Positions 17,149 through 26,572 of a stretch of DNA of 64,000 nt are shown in pieces. Numbering within the stretch: position 1 is the first letter of the stretch; the number at the start of each line of letters is the position of its first letter. The stretch is from Vibrio sp. Y2-5. Lineage in GTDB: Bacteria > Pseudomonadota > Gammaproteobacteria > Enterobacterales > Vibrionaceae. Made by a program: the position numbers and the translations under genes. Below the pieces are notes generated by a model. It was given only the letters and a program-made list of their open reading frames with translations, was not told the origin of the DNA and made no database searches. The stretch lies in contig NZ_JACVEG010000001.1 of assembly GCF_014596725.1 (NCBI RefSeq), positions 868,001 to 932,000 on the forward strand. The letters are read 5' to 3'.

Positions 17149-18432
17149 ATGATCGGAATCGTGATGTTCTTTGTAGCGCTATTTGCACTACTTCTAGGTT
17201 TCCCCGTTGCTTTTACCTTCGGAGGAATCGCACTGATATTTGGTGTTTGGGCGGAAGGCATAGAAATGTTTGCTTTTATGCCGTATCGAATTCAATCCAT
17301 CATGCAAAACACCGTGTTGATGGCCGTGCCGCTGTTTGTATTTATGGGTTTGGTACTGCAAAAAACACGCTTAGCTGAACAGTTGCTGGAGTCTATGGGA
17401 CGCCTGTTTGGTGGTGTGCGTGGTGGTATCGCCATTTCAACCGTATTGGTCGGCGCTCTGCTTGCCGCATCAACCGGTGTTGTTGGTGCTTCAGTGGTGG
17501 CGATGGGGCTAATTTCTTTACCTGTGATGCTGAAATATAACTATGACAAAGGCCTTGCTTGCGGAACGATTTGTGCGTCGGGAACACTGGGACAAATTAT
17601 TCCACCCTCTATCGTGTTGATCTTGCTTGGCGATGTATTGGGTGTACCTGTTGGTGACTTATTCCAAGCTGCATTGTGGCCGGGTTTGGTCTTGGTTGGC
17701 GCTTATATTGTTTACATTCTGATTTACTCAAAAATGAATCCAGAAGCTGCAATGCCTATTGGCCGAGATGAATCTATTTCTCGCAAAGAAGAAGTGATTA
17801 CTGCCTTAAAAGCGGTGATACCACCATTGGCACTGATTATCGTGGTTCTTGGCTCCATATTTGCGGGTGTTGCCACACCAACTGAATCAGCAGCATTGGG
17901 TGGTGCTGGTGCTTTGATCCTTGCGATGCTTTACGGTCAATTTAGCTGGAAGATGGTGTATGAAGCGTCAAAAGAGACGGTCAATGTAACAGCGATGGTG
18001 TTCGCAATTTTGCTTGGCGCGACAGCATTTTCTATGGCATTTACCTACACGGGTGGTGACATTCTAGTTGAAGAGTGGATGCTATCCATTCCCGGTGACA
18101 AATGGGGCTTCCTCATTGCAACTATGATTGTGATTTTGATCCTCGGATTCTTTATCGATTTTGTCGAAATCTGTTTCATCATCGTGCCGATTCTAGCGCC
18201 TGTTGCGAGTACGCTCGGTATTGAAATGACTTGGTTTGCTATCTTAGTGGCGATGAACTTACAGACATCTTTCTTAACGCCACCATTTGGTTTCAGTCTG
18301 TTCTATTTAAAAGGAGTAGCACCGAAATCCGTTACTACCATGGATATTTATAGAGGCGTAATGCCATTTATTGCGATTCAGATATTGGTGTTGGCTTCGC
18401 TTTTAGTCTTTCCAGAATTCTACGGAATGTGA
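17149..18432 (+). CDS. TRAP transporter large permease (DctM)
   Basis: This is the ion-coupled transport subunit of the TRAP system, an inner-membrane protein of 427 residues with about a dozen hydrophobic segments. The family regions STGVVGASVVAMG, GTLGQIIPPSIVLILLGD and VATPTESAALG are clear. It begins 12 bases after dctQ with AAGG upstream. A terminator follows before the kinase gene. Confidence 0.93.
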   Translation: MIGIVMFFVALFALLLGFPVAFTFGGIALIFGVWAEGIEMFAFMPYRIQSIMQNTVLMAVPLFVFMGLVLQKTRLAEQLLESMGRLFGGVRGGIAISTVLVGALLAASTGVVGASVVAMGLISLPVMLKYNYDKGLACGTICASGTLGQIIPPSIVLILLGDVLGVPVGDLFQAALWPGLVLVGAYIVYILIYSKMNPEAAMPIGRDESISRKEEVITALKAVIPPLALIIVVLGSIFAGVATPTESAALGGAGALILAMLYGQFSWKMVYEASKETVNVTAMVFAILLGATAFSMAFTYTGGDILVEEWMLSIPGDKWGFLIATMIVILILGFFIDFVEICFIIVPILAPVASTLGIEMTWFAILVAMNLQTSFLTPPFGFSLFYLKGVAPKSVTTMDIYRGVMPFIAIQILVLASLLVFPEFYGM

Positions 18433-18492
18433 TCCAATTCTTGGTTGTACAATGAATTGGTCAAACACACCTTAGAAGTTGCTAAAGTATTG

Positions 18493-18554
18493 CAGCTTAC
18501 TGATTGTCGAACTCTCGGCGGCCAGTAAGCTGTTTTTATTTTTGCAAAGAGATC
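18493..18554 (+). terminator. Terminator of the TRAP genes
   Basis: CAGCTTACTG (18493-18502) pairs with CAGTAAGCTG (18533-18542), and TTTTTATTTTT follows. It sits just before the kinase start, so the kinase and regulator genes may be expressed by read-through at a lower level. Confidence 0.75.
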
Positions 18555-18567
18555 TTTGGGAAACGGA

Positions 18568-19932
18568 ATGCCTTTAAAAGCTAAACTGATACTGCTGACG
18601 TTATTGCCCCTGCTTCTTGTGACCGCAAGTATTAGTTGGATCTCAATTCATCAGGCGAAAACACTTGGCCAGCGTGAAGTTGAAATTTTTCGCATCAATC
18701 TAATCAAAGCACGAGAAACAGCACTTAAAGATAGTGTCGATCTCGCGCTGGATTCGATCTCTCATATCTATAACAACGATTCTTTACCCACAGAACAAGC
18801 GCAAGAAGAAGTGAAAGCGATTCTAACTAAGCTTCGTTATGGCTCTGATGGTTACTTTTTTGCGTACGATGGTAATGGTGTCAATCTGGTTCACCCCATA
18901 CAACCAGAATTAATCGGTCAAAATTTACTGCGTTTGCAGGACAAAGAGGGCGACTTCCTGATTGAAGCTCTTCTTTTTCAGGCACAGTCTGGTGGCGGTT
19001 TTCATCAGTATTTATGGCAAAAGCCGTCAACAAAAGAGACTGTAACGAAACTCAGCTATGTCGCGTGGTTGGACAAATGGCAATGGATGGTGGGCACGGG
19101 TCTCTATATCGAAGATGTAAGACAAGAAGTCGCATCCATGCAGTCGGCGATAAACAAAAACATCGAAACGACCTTCTTCTCTGTGATGGTGATTCTAGCG
19201 GTGACAATGGCCGTGATCATCGTGCTGACTCTGGCCATTAACCTTCATGAACATCGCCTTGCTGACAAGAACTTAAAAGAGCTGGCTCATAAAACGGTGA
19301 TGTTTCAGGAGGATGAAAAGAAACATTTGGCACGTGAACTTCATGACGGCATCAATCAGTTACTGGTGTCGAGCAAGTGCCATTTAGAACTGCTCGATCA
19401 TAAACTGAAAGGGGATACCTTAGTTTTGCATGTTGAAAAGGCGCAGCAATCATTGATGACCGCGATAAATGAAGTGCGGCGTATTTCTCACAATTTACGC
19501 CCTAGTGCTTTGGACGACATCGGATTGCAAGCCGCGCTTACGACATTGCTGGAAGATTTCCAAGCGCACTCAAATATTCAAATTGAGACCTTGTTTGATA
19601 CCCAACCGGATAAACTGAAGTCGGAAGCAGCGACTACTTTATATCGGGTGGTTCAAGAGTCCCTAAATAATATTCGCAAACACTCCCAAGCGAAGAAAGT
19701 AACGGTGATTCTGCATCAAATGGGTAATATGCTTCAGTTAATGGTGAGAGATGACGGTGTTGGTTTTAACGTTAAAGAAGCGCTCAACAAGCGGGGAATA
19801 GGCTTGCGTAATATGCGTGAGCGCGTCGAGTTTATTGGCGGTGAATTTGAGCTAATCAGCGAAGCTGGTTTTGGTACAGAGATTACGGTGTTATTGCGAT
19901 TGGATGGATTAGTGTATGGAAAAACCAATTAG
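18568..19932 (+). CDS. Cache-domain sensor histidine kinase, NarX/DegS-like
   Basis: This inner-membrane kinase of 454 residues has TM helices near 7-25 and 200-223. A single periplasmic Cache domain lies between them (LRYGSDGYFFAYDGNG, WQWMVGTGLYI). The cytoplasmic part is a HisKA_3 dimerisation domain with the phospho-acceptor H259 in ARELHDGIN, then HATPase with DDGVGF and GLRNMRERV. Cache domains of this type bind small organic acids. The ATG at 18568 follows GGGAAACGG. It overlaps the next gene by 17 bases. The likely job is sensing the acid imported by the neighbouring TRAP system. Confidence 0.9.
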   Translation: MPLKAKLILLTLLPLLLVTASISWISIHQAKTLGQREVEIFRINLIKARETALKDSVDLALDSISHIYNNDSLPTEQAQEEVKAILTKLRYGSDGYFFAYDGNGVNLVHPIQPELIGQNLLRLQDKEGDFLIEALLFQAQSGGGFHQYLWQKPSTKETVTKLSYVAWLDKWQWMVGTGLYIEDVRQEVASMQSAINKNIETTFFSVMVILAVTMAVIIVLTLAINLHEHRLADKNLKELAHKTVMFQEDEKKHLARELHDGINQLLVSSKCHLELLDHKLKGDTLVLHVEKAQQSLMTAINEVRRISHNLRPSALDDIGLQAALTTLLEDFQAHSNIQIETLFDTQPDKLKSEAATTLYRVVQESLNNIRKHSQAKKVTVILHQMGNMLQLMVRDDGVGFNVKEALNKRGIGLRNMRERVEFIGGEFELISEAGFGTEITVLLRLDGLVYGKTN

Positions 19933-20554
19933 AGTTGTCATAGTCGATGACCATCAGGTGGTGCTGGAAGGTTTCATGGCTCGTCTTGAATTGGAACCAG
20001 AAATAAAAGTCGTCGCCACTGCAAGTAATGGTCTTGAAGCCTTAGATGTGGTTAAACAACATCAGCCGGACGTCATTCTGATGGACGTCAGTATGCCGAT
20101 AATGAATGGCATTGACGCGACTCGATTAATCAAAGAAGAAGTGCCTGATGCAAAAGTACTGATGCTGACTATGCATGATAATCGTGAGTACATAATGAAA
20201 GTGATGCAGGCGGGAGCCGTGGGTTATATGCTCAAAGAGATTTCTGCATCTAAGATGGTTCAGGCAATCAAAACAGTGAATCAAGGTTCCACGTATTTTT
20301 GTGAGTCGGTGACACAAACACTGTTCACTGGTGAAATCACACCCGCCATCAATAAACCTAACCCTCTGAGCCGGAGGGAAGAAGCAGTGTTAAAACTGGT
20401 TGCACAAGGTTGTAGCAGCAAGAAAATTGCGTCTCTATTGAACATCAGTTATCGCACAGTTGAGACACACCGACAAAATATTAAACATAAGCTGGATATA
20501 CACTCGACAGCAGAGTTAGCTAAGTACGCGGTGCAACACGGTTTGTTGGAATAA
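19916..20554 (+). CDS. NarL/FixJ-family response regulator
   Basis: This protein of 212 residues has a receiver domain with phospho-acceptor D57 (VILMDVSMP) and a C-terminal LuxR-type HTH (LSRREEAVLKLVAQGCSSKKIA and SYRTVETHRQNIKHKL). It is the partner of the overlapping kinase. It probably activates the TRAP operon, for which a 7-2-7 palindrome is present at 15227. Confidence 0.93.
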   Translation: MEKPIRVVIVDDHQVVLEGFMARLELEPEIKVVATASNGLEALDVVKQHQPDVILMDVSMPIMNGIDATRLIKEEVPDAKVLMLTMHDNREYIMKVMQAGAVGYMLKEISASKMVQAIKTVNQGSTYFCESVTQTLFTGEITPAINKPNPLSRREEAVLKLVAQGCSSKKIASLLNISYRTVETHRQNIKHKLDIHSTAELAKYAVQHGLLE

Positions 20555-20582
20555 ATGTGCTTAAGAGTTTGTAACTAAAATA

Positions 20583-20612
20583 AAAAAAGGTTGGGATATC
20601 CCAACCTTTTTT
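20583..20612. terminator. Bidirectional terminator
   Basis: AAAAAAGGTTGGGATATCCCAACCTTTTTT is nearly one continuous palindrome, with stem GGTTGGGA/TCCCAACC. It serves the response-regulator gene and, on the other strand, cosR. Confidence 0.85.
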
Positions 20613-20623
20613 CATTAAATCAT

Positions 20624-21103
20624 CTATTCTTCATTTTTAGTGATGCTACCGATTTCGAGTAGAGGTGCGACGTCTATGTTTTCCGCATTCATCATTGAGG
20701 AAAGTCTTTGAACAGAGGAAAGCAATAGGCTTTGCTCCCAATCGGCGAGTTTTTGGAAACGCTGAACAAAGCTTTCTTGAAGTGGCGCAGGTGCTTGTTC
20801 TAACAACACTTTTCCGGACTCGGTGAGATGCGCGTGAACCTTACGTTTGTCTGCAACGCTACGAATACGCTGAACATAACCGTTTCGCTCAAGACGATCG
20901 AGTATGGTTGTTGCAGTGGCTTGACTCATATTCGTGTGCTTGGAGAGTTCTCTAATTGTGACTTCACCTAATTCTTTAATTGCACGCATGAGAATAAGTT
21001 GCGGCCCCGTTAAGCCTGCATTTTTGCTAAGCTTCTTAGAGTGTAGATCGATGGCTCTAATGATCTGGCGAATTGCCACTAGAACTTCTTCATGTTTTTC
21101 CAC
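20624..21103 (-). CDS. cosR: MarR-family regulator, CosR type
   Basis: This regulator of 159 residues has the MarR winged-helix region (GEVTIRELSKHTNMSQATATTILDRLERNGYVQR) and a wing with KRKVHAHLTESG. CosR of V. cholerae and V. parahaemolyticus is a MarR-type repressor of compatible-solute genes (ectoine synthesis and betaine carriers). There too it lies divergent from a BCCT carrier, the arrangement seen here. The start is GTG. An inverted repeat CAATAGCG/CGCTATTG lies 43-66 bases upstream and may serve autoregulation. The symbol rests on family, length and neighbour together. Confidence 0.8.
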   Translation of the reverse strand: MEKHEEVLVAIRQIIRAIDLHSKKLSKNAGLTGPQLILMRAIKELGEVTIRELSKHTNMSQATATTILDRLERNGYVQRIRSVADKRKVHAHLTESGKVLLEQAPAPLQESFVQRFQKLADWEQSLLLSSVQRLSSMMNAENIDVAPLLEIGSITKNEE

Positions 21104-21145
21104 GGTTAGCTGTCCAGTAAAAGCGTTGAGATTTTCTAGCGCGAC

Positions 21146-21169
21146 AATAGCGTAGTTGGTCGCTATTGA
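21146..21169. promoter_or_regulatory. Inverted repeat upstream of cosR
   Basis: CAATAGCG and CGCTATTG are separated by eight bases and lie 43 bases upstream of the cosR start. The 24-bp dyad is the right size for a MarR dimer site, or it could be a leader hairpin. Confidence 0.4.
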
Positions 21170-21419
21170 AAAGCATAGAAGTCAAACTTTTTATCTTTAC
21201 AACGAGGCAATGTATAACTGGCTTAAATCATAATAATGTTTCGTGTACAAATCATATTGAATATCTTTTGTGGTGAAATATTAGTCGTTCAAACATAATT
21301 ATTAATTAATATTGTGTTTATTTTGAGCTATTTGTAGATTTGAAAATGGTCACGTGTACAATGTAGACCTCTTATTGTTGAGTTAATAGTTATGAGTACA
21401 AAGTAATTTTTGGGACTTC

Positions 21420-21440
21420 AGTAAGAACTTACTTCTTACT
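21420..21440. promoter_or_regulatory. Inverted repeat upstream of the BCCT carrier
   Basis: AGTAAGAA-CTTAC-TTCTTACT is a perfect 8-5-8 dyad. It lies 45 bases before the carrier ATG. It is a candidate operator for CosR or another osmotic regulator. Its sequence differs from the dyad near cosR. Confidence 0.4.
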
Positions 21441-21485
21441 CATAGTTATTTGAGTTCAATTTAGATTGATTCAAAGAGAGGACAA

Positions 21486-23063
21486 ATGACAAAAGGTATT
21501 GATAAATACAGTATTGACAGTACCGACTATACGGTAGGTCAAGACAACATTCAGAAGTGGGGATTTGATGTCCACAACTCTGTATTCGGTATAAGCGCTG
21601 GCTTAATATTGCTGTTCTTGTTGACAATTTTAGTTGTCGACGCAGATACAGCAAAATCAGCATTGGACGGTTTGAAGTGGCAGATCATTGGGTCATTCGA
21701 CTGGCTATTTATATGGGCTGGTAACATTTTTGTTCTTTTCTGTTTAGCCTTAGTAGTCTCTCCATACGGTAAAATTCGCCTTGGCGGTGATGATGCCGTA
21801 GCGGATCACTCATTTATCTCATGGCTCTCAATGCTTTTTGCTGCGGGTATGGGTATAGGTTTGATGTTCTGGAGTGTGGCTGAACCAGTCGCTTATTTTA
21901 CAGGTTGGTATGAAACACCTCTCGGTGTCGCCGCCAACTCTCCAGAGGCTGCAAAACTGGCTCTGGGTGCAACAATGTTCCACTGGGGCTTACACCCTTG
22001 GGCGATCTACGGTGTTGTGGCGCTTTCGCTCGCGTTCTTCTGCTACAACAAAGGACTGCCACTCTCTATCCGTTCTATCTTCTATCCAATTCTAGGTGAT
22101 AGAGCATGGGGCTGGGCAGGGCACATTGTTGATATTCTAGCGGTAATTGCAACGCTGTTTGGTCTTGCAACGTCGTTAGGTCTTGGTGCGCAACAAGCGG
22201 CTAGTGGTATCCATCATGTGTTTGGAATTGACGCTGGGATTGGTTTGCAGGTAGCCGTTATTATTGTTGTTACACTACTGGCAACCATTTCCGTCGTCCG
22301 TGGTATTGATGGTGGTGTAAAAGTTATCTCTAACATCAACATGGTCGTAGCGTTCCTGTTACTGATTTTGGTGGCACTGATTGGCTACACAGTTACCTTT
22401 GCCGCGATTCCGACCACGTTAATGTCATACATTGAAAACATTCTTCCATTGAGTAATCCACATGGCCGTGCTGACGAAGCGTGGTTCCAAGGTTGGACTG
22501 TATTCTACTGGGCTTGGTGGATTTCATGGTCACCATTTGTAGGTATGTTTATCGCTCGTGTATCTCGAGGTCGTACTATCCGTGAATTTATTACCGCCGT
22601 TCTTATTGTTCCAACAGTCGTCACTTTGATTTGGATGTCTGTGTTTGGTGGCTTAGCTGTTGAGCAAGTGGTCGACAAAATTGGCGAACTCGGCTCACAC
22701 GGTTTGACGGACGTCTCTCTGGCGATGTTCCAAATGTTTGATAGTTTACCTTACGGTACTATGTTATCCATGATTGCGGTGATTCTGGTATTGGTGTTCT
22801 TTATTACCTCTTCAGATTCGGGTTCATTGGTTATCGATAGTATTACTGCGGGTGGTAAGCTTGATTCTCCTGTTGCTCAGCGAGTGTTCTGGGCAATGAT
22901 GGAAGGCTTGATTGCGATTGCTTTACTTTGGATTGGCGGTACAGAAGCGGTACAAGCGCTGCAAGCCGGAGCGATTTCAACGGCGTTACCATTTACGTTT
23001 GTACTACTGTTGATGTGTGTCAGCTTAGTGATGGGCTTACGTACTGAAACGTTTAAACGATAG
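21486..23063 (+). CDS. BCCT-family betaine/compatible-solute transporter
   Basis: This secondary carrier of 525 residues has about 12 TM helices. The BCCT signature areas MGIGLMFWSVAEPVAYF and FYWAWWISWSPFVGMF supply the aromatic residues that bind quaternary ammonium groups. It probably imports glycine betaine or related osmolytes under salt stress. It lies divergent from cosR; in V. parahaemolyticus a BCCT gene occupies the same place. The ribosome site GAGAGGA is five bases from the ATG. Which of the several vibrio paralogues it is, and its exact substrate, cannot be fixed here. Confidence 0.92.
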   Translation: MTKGIDKYSIDSTDYTVGQDNIQKWGFDVHNSVFGISAGLILLFLLTILVVDADTAKSALDGLKWQIIGSFDWLFIWAGNIFVLFCLALVVSPYGKIRLGGDDAVADHSFISWLSMLFAAGMGIGLMFWSVAEPVAYFTGWYETPLGVAANSPEAAKLALGATMFHWGLHPWAIYGVVALSLAFFCYNKGLPLSIRSIFYPILGDRAWGWAGHIVDILAVIATLFGLATSLGLGAQQAASGIHHVFGIDAGIGLQVAVIIVVTLLATISVVRGIDGGVKVISNINMVVAFLLLILVALIGYTVTFAAIPTTLMSYIENILPLSNPHGRADEAWFQGWTVFYWAWWISWSPFVGMFIARVSRGRTIREFITAVLIVPTVVTLIWMSVFGGLAVEQVVDKIGELGSHGLTDVSLAMFQMFDSLPYGTMLSMIAVILVLVFFITSSDSGSLVIDSITAGGKLDSPVAQRVFWAMMEGLIAIALLWIGGTEAVQALQAGAISTALPFTFVLLLMCVSLVMGLRTETFKR

Positions 23064-23080
23064 GTTATACAGCTCATAGT

Positions 23081-23110
23081 AAAAAGCCGCCTTTCGAAGG
23101 CGGCTTTTTT
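23081..23110. terminator. Bidirectional terminator after BCCT gene
   Basis: AAAAAGCCGCCTTTCGAAGG and its continuation form a palindrome with stem GCCGCCTT/AAGGCGGC and A/T flanks. It serves the carrier and the convergent nuclease gene. Confidence 0.9.
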
Positions 23111-23143
23111 GTGCATGTTGGTTAGAGTTCAGAACACCAGCTC

Positions 23144-23860
23144 TTAACGCCAGAGTGTCCGAATATTTAGCTGCGGACTGTAATGATAAGCAACTTGAGC
23201 TTGGAAAAGTTCTGCGGTCGCGACAGCGTCCGTCAGGGCATGGTGAGGCGTGTAAGCAGGTAGACCATAGCGAGCTCTTGATTGTCCAAGTCGCACCGAC
23301 TCTTGCTTTTTACCTTTTAGCTTATTCCATATGCCGCTGGTTGTTCTTTTCTGAATGAGGGATTCGATTTCCATCGTATCGACAACCGGAAATTCGATAC
23401 CTTCATTGATTCTGAGCTTTAAGGCTTTATCCAGAAATTCACGTTCGATATGTCGGTAGTGAACCACCATGATTTTACCTGACAACTCAGCGAGTACCTC
23501 TTCCATAATACCGGAGAGATCTGGGGCATCGATGATGTCACTGTGGGTGATACCATGTATCACTACCGAATGTTCGTCCAGCTTTTGTCTTGGTCGTACT
23601 ATCCAGTGCTTGGCTCGGTTGAGATATATTCGATTCAAGGTAAAAGGCACAATGCCAATGGTGATGATATCGTCTTTATCGGAGTCCAATCCTGTGGTTT
23701 CAAAATCCATAGCGATAAACTCAATATCGCTAATTGGTGTACTGCCATCGACCATTTCTGGCTGATAAAAGTTCTTTAGCAGCGGGTGAGTCACTACGTT
23801 TCTTTTGCTTTGATATTTGTAGGGCCAGTCAATACTTGGCGCCTGAAACAGACGTTTCAT
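23144..23860 (-). CDS. DnaQ-like 3'-5' exonuclease
   Basis: This DEDDh-fold nuclease of 238 residues has Exo I FIAMDFETTGLD and Exo III HHALTDAVATAELF. The Exo II region reads VVHYRHIEREFLD, with Glu where most DnaQ proteins have Asp; I think this is a trait of the subfamily. It starts eight bases after the DUF294 protein stop and is surely co-transcribed with it. The same pair occurs widely in gamma-proteobacteria. It is not the replicative epsilon subunit, since its N-terminus and context differ. The substrate is unknown. Confidence 0.85.
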   Translation of the reverse strand: MKRLFQAPSIDWPYKYQSKRNVVTHPLLKNFYQPEMVDGSTPISDIEFIAMDFETTGLDSDKDDIITIGIVPFTLNRIYLNRAKHWIVRPRQKLDEHSVVIHGITHSDIIDAPDLSGIMEEVLAELSGKIMVVHYRHIEREFLDKALKLRINEGIEFPVVDTMEIESLIQKRTTSGIWNKLKGKKQESVRLGQSRARYGLPAYTPHHALTDAVATAELFQAQVAYHYSPQLNIRTLWR

Positions 23861-23868
23861 GGTGTCCC

Positions 23869-25758
23869 TTATTTAAATTTATTACTGGCTTGATAGCGGT
23901 ATTTTAAGAAGTTCTGAGCATTACTTAAAATTTGGAAGGCGTCTTTTAAGTTACGTCGTTCAAATTCAGAAAGATTCTCAGGTTCGATATTGTTATCCGC
24001 TTCGATATTGTTCTCAACATCAAACGCTTGGTGGCGAATACGTACCATGGAGATGAACTCAAGAGCATCGCGCAAGTCTTCACCTCTGCCTTTAGGCAAA
24101 ATGCCTGCGTCGATAACGTTGTCGAGGCGTTCAAACGAGTTTTTCGCCCGCGACCCTACGGCCAATGCATGTACCCGTATTAAGTCAGCAAGTGGTGCTG
24201 TTCCACGTCGCTTTAAGTTGATGGAGTTGTTATGACGCCCATCTTTCTCCATTACAAAGCTTTTGAAGAAGCCAAGAGGCGGTGTTCGGTTCAGCGCGTT
24301 ACGTGCTAGGCAAGCTAAGAATCGATTGTTTCTACGGGCACGGCGAACGATGAAACCATTCAACATTTCTGCCCATTTTAAGCGACCATAAACACCGTCT
24401 AGGTCGAAGAATATCGAAGCATTCAAAAGTGCTTTAGGGTTCGGATTATCAATCCAATCGGCAAAGCACGCTTCCCATTCTTGGCGTGTCATACGCCACA
24501 TTGGATTGGTCGCCATGATATCACCGGTGCAATAGCTGTAACCGCACTGATCCAAAGCATCACAAACGAACTTGGCTAGGTTGGCAAAATACTCTCCATG
24601 AGCTTCTTCGTTGTAGCTATCGTCTAAGATAATGGCATTATCTTGGTCAGTGACGACCAGCTGTTCATCCCTTCCCATCGATCCAAGCGCCAAAAAGCAG
24701 TAAGGAATAGGAGGGGGGCCGAAGGTCTCTTCCGCCAGCTCCAAAATACGTTGTTTAAAACTGCGGCCAATGGTCGACATCGCAGTGCCCACCATGTGCG
24801 AGTTGGCGTCCTCATTGACAAGTCTGACAAAGGCGTCTTTAACTTGCTTAGACAGTGTTGCTAAGTCATCAACACTGTTTTGTTGGAATATGCTACTAAC
24901 CAATAGTAGTGAGTTTTGGGACTCATAACGAATGATGTCAGTAATGTTCAGAATGCCAATTGGCTTTTTGTCTTTTAAAACGGGGAGGTGATGGACGTTA
25001 TAACGCAGCATCATCAACATCGCTTCGTAAACGTAGGCGTTGTGATCTAAGAACATCACTTCTGATGTCATCACATCAGTAATCGGTGCTTGATGGTCAA
25101 TACCGGTTGCCAATACTCGATGGCATAAGTCTTTTTCTGTGATGATTCCAATGACTGGGCTTTGATCATCTTCGTTATCTTCAAAGATTTCAGGGTCGAT
25201 CACCAATAGTGAAGAGTCATTTTCCTCCGCCATTTTGATAGCGGCTTCTTGTATAGTGGCGTCTTTGAATACGTAAGGCGCTTCACCCGTTAAAATGCGT
25301 TTTACTTTTGATGTGGTTAAGTCATTTTGTTCTGAACTGTTTGACACGGCTTGGCGAAGACGAGCGTTATCTTCGACTTCAACATAATCGGCAAAAGCAT
25401 CGTGTTCTTCATAGAGTGACTGAAACACAAATTCTGGAATGCAATAGACAAGCGTATCTTCAATGGCGGTGACAGGAAAACGTACTTTGTTGTTAGTGAG
25501 CAATCCCATTTGACCGAATAGTCCGCCTTCGGTTAATCGGTTATACAGTTCACCTTTACGTCGATAAACTTCAACCGTGCCACTGCGAATCATATAGAGA
25601 TCTTGGATATGATCGCCAAGGTGGATGATTGGTGTGTCCTGTCTGTAGTAAGCAATTTCTATATGGTGAGCGATATGTTCTAGAATTTCTTCTGGTAACT
25701 CAGAGAAAGGGATGTGTTGGCTAAGGAAATTCTTAATTTCTGATAGCTCGGCTTCCAT
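23869..25758 (-). CDS. cNMP-binding / CBS / DUF294 nucleotidyltransferase-like protein
   Basis: This is a 629-residue cytoplasmic protein. An N-terminal cyclic-nucleotide-binding fold (about 10-130) contains GGLFGQMGLL. A CBS pair (about 155-285) contains GIITEKDLCHRV and LPVLKDKKPIGILNITD. A DUF294 nucleotidyltransferase-like domain contains LALGSMGRDEQ and TDQDNAI, as in GlnD-type enzymes. A helical C-terminal domain completes the protein. The GSxGR and DxD-type residues look intact, so it may be catalytic. AAGGAG precedes the ATG. Its partner is the DnaQ-like nuclease. It probably senses a nucleotide, but its target is unknown. Confidence 0.88.
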   Translation of the reverse strand: MEAELSEIKNFLSQHIPFSELPEEILEHIAHHIEIAYYRQDTPIIHLGDHIQDLYMIRSGTVEVYRRKGELYNRLTEGGLFGQMGLLTNNKVRFPVTAIEDTLVYCIPEFVFQSLYEEHDAFADYVEVEDNARLRQAVSNSSEQNDLTTSKVKRILTGEAPYVFKDATIQEAAIKMAEENDSSLLVIDPEIFEDNEDDQSPVIGIITEKDLCHRVLATGIDHQAPITDVMTSEVMFLDHNAYVYEAMLMMLRYNVHHLPVLKDKKPIGILNITDIIRYESQNSLLLVSSIFQQNSVDDLATLSKQVKDAFVRLVNEDANSHMVGTAMSTIGRSFKQRILELAEETFGPPPIPYCFLALGSMGRDEQLVVTDQDNAIILDDSYNEEAHGEYFANLAKFVCDALDQCGYSYCTGDIMATNPMWRMTRQEWEACFADWIDNPNPKALLNASIFFDLDGVYGRLKWAEMLNGFIVRRARRNNRFLACLARNALNRTPPLGFFKSFVMEKDGRHNNSINLKRRGTAPLADLIRVHALAVGSRAKNSFERLDNVIDAGILPKGRGEDLRDALEFISMVRIRHQAFDVENNIEADNNIEPENLSEFERRNLKDAFQILSNAQNFLKYRYQASNKFK

Positions 25759-25938
25759 ATAGGCTCCTTGAAAGATGCGTTATGTGGACGTAATGAACGT
25801 AAGAGTCTGTCAATACAAGAAAATGTAAATTGTACACGACTTTTCTCGTGAACGCAGATTCTATGGCTGTATCTCATAATCTTTTGCTACTTTCGACTAA
25901 GCTAAAGGAAGTGAGGCAAGAAATTCAAGGAGTTGTTG

Positions 25939-26547
25939 ATGAAAAAATGGGCAGTGCTTATCTCATCGATGTTGCTATCTTCATCTGTTTTTTCACATGA
26001 GCTAACTGAAGCGACTCCGCTTCAGTATGATTATGTATATGGAAGTGTTAGTTCAGGCTCTTACCGATCTTATTCAACCGATGGCGACAATGCGAGTGCG
26101 GTTATTGTTGGAATAAACCATAAATTTGATGACAGTAACTTGCTGTGGAGTGCAGATTATGGCTCTCGGTTTGTTCACCCTAACAACGTAACTATTGATC
26201 ACTATTTACTCCGTGTTGGTATCGGTTATCGTTGGTTATTGGCTGACAAACTGGATTTAGTCACTAATGGCAAAATAGGTGCATTAAGAATCGATGCTGG
26301 AGATAAAGAAACCGACTTTGTTTATAGCGTAGACCTTGGTTTAAGGTATGCCGTTACCAAAAAATTCGAAACGTCACTGTTTGCTGAAACACTCAGAAAT
26401 AAGTGGCTGGATGAAAATGTCTATACATTGAGTGGCGATTATTATTTCTATCCTAAATTTGCTCTTGGTGGTTTTGTCTCTTACCGCGATGGCGAGCGAG
26501 GCACATCGATTCGAGAAGCGGGTATCTTGGCAAAATTCAATTATTAA
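25939..26547 (+). CDS. Predicted outer-membrane beta-barrel protein
   Basis: This protein of 202 residues has a signal peptide (MKKWAVLISSMLLSSSVFS) and alternating polar/aromatic strands (DYVYGSVSSGSY, DHYLLRVGIGYRWLL, VDLGLRYAVTKKFETSLFAE). It ends in FNY, typical of OMPs recognised by BamA. GGAG lies six bases before the ATG at 25939. It resembles small porin-like or YfaZ/OmpA-barrel-like vibrio proteins. I cannot name it. It is a single-gene unit with a terminator. Confidence 0.7.
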   Translation: MKKWAVLISSMLLSSSVFSHELTEATPLQYDYVYGSVSSGSYRSYSTDGDNASAVIVGINHKFDDSNLLWSADYGSRFVHPNNVTIDHYLLRVGIGYRWLLADKLDLVTNGKIGALRIDAGDKETDFVYSVDLGLRYAVTKKFETSLFAETLRNKWLDENVYTLSGDYYFYPKFALGGFVSYRDGERGTSIREAGILAKFNY

Positions 26548-26572
26548 CGAGTTTCTAAACAAACATGTACAA

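Larger units (their letters stand above)
21104..21485. other. Divergent cosR-bccT control region
   Basis: These 382 AT-rich bases hold two perfect inverted repeats, one near each gene (21146-21169 and 21420-21440), plus the palindrome ATTAATTAAT near 21300. No gene is visible. The region must carry both promoters. Confidence 0.6.
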
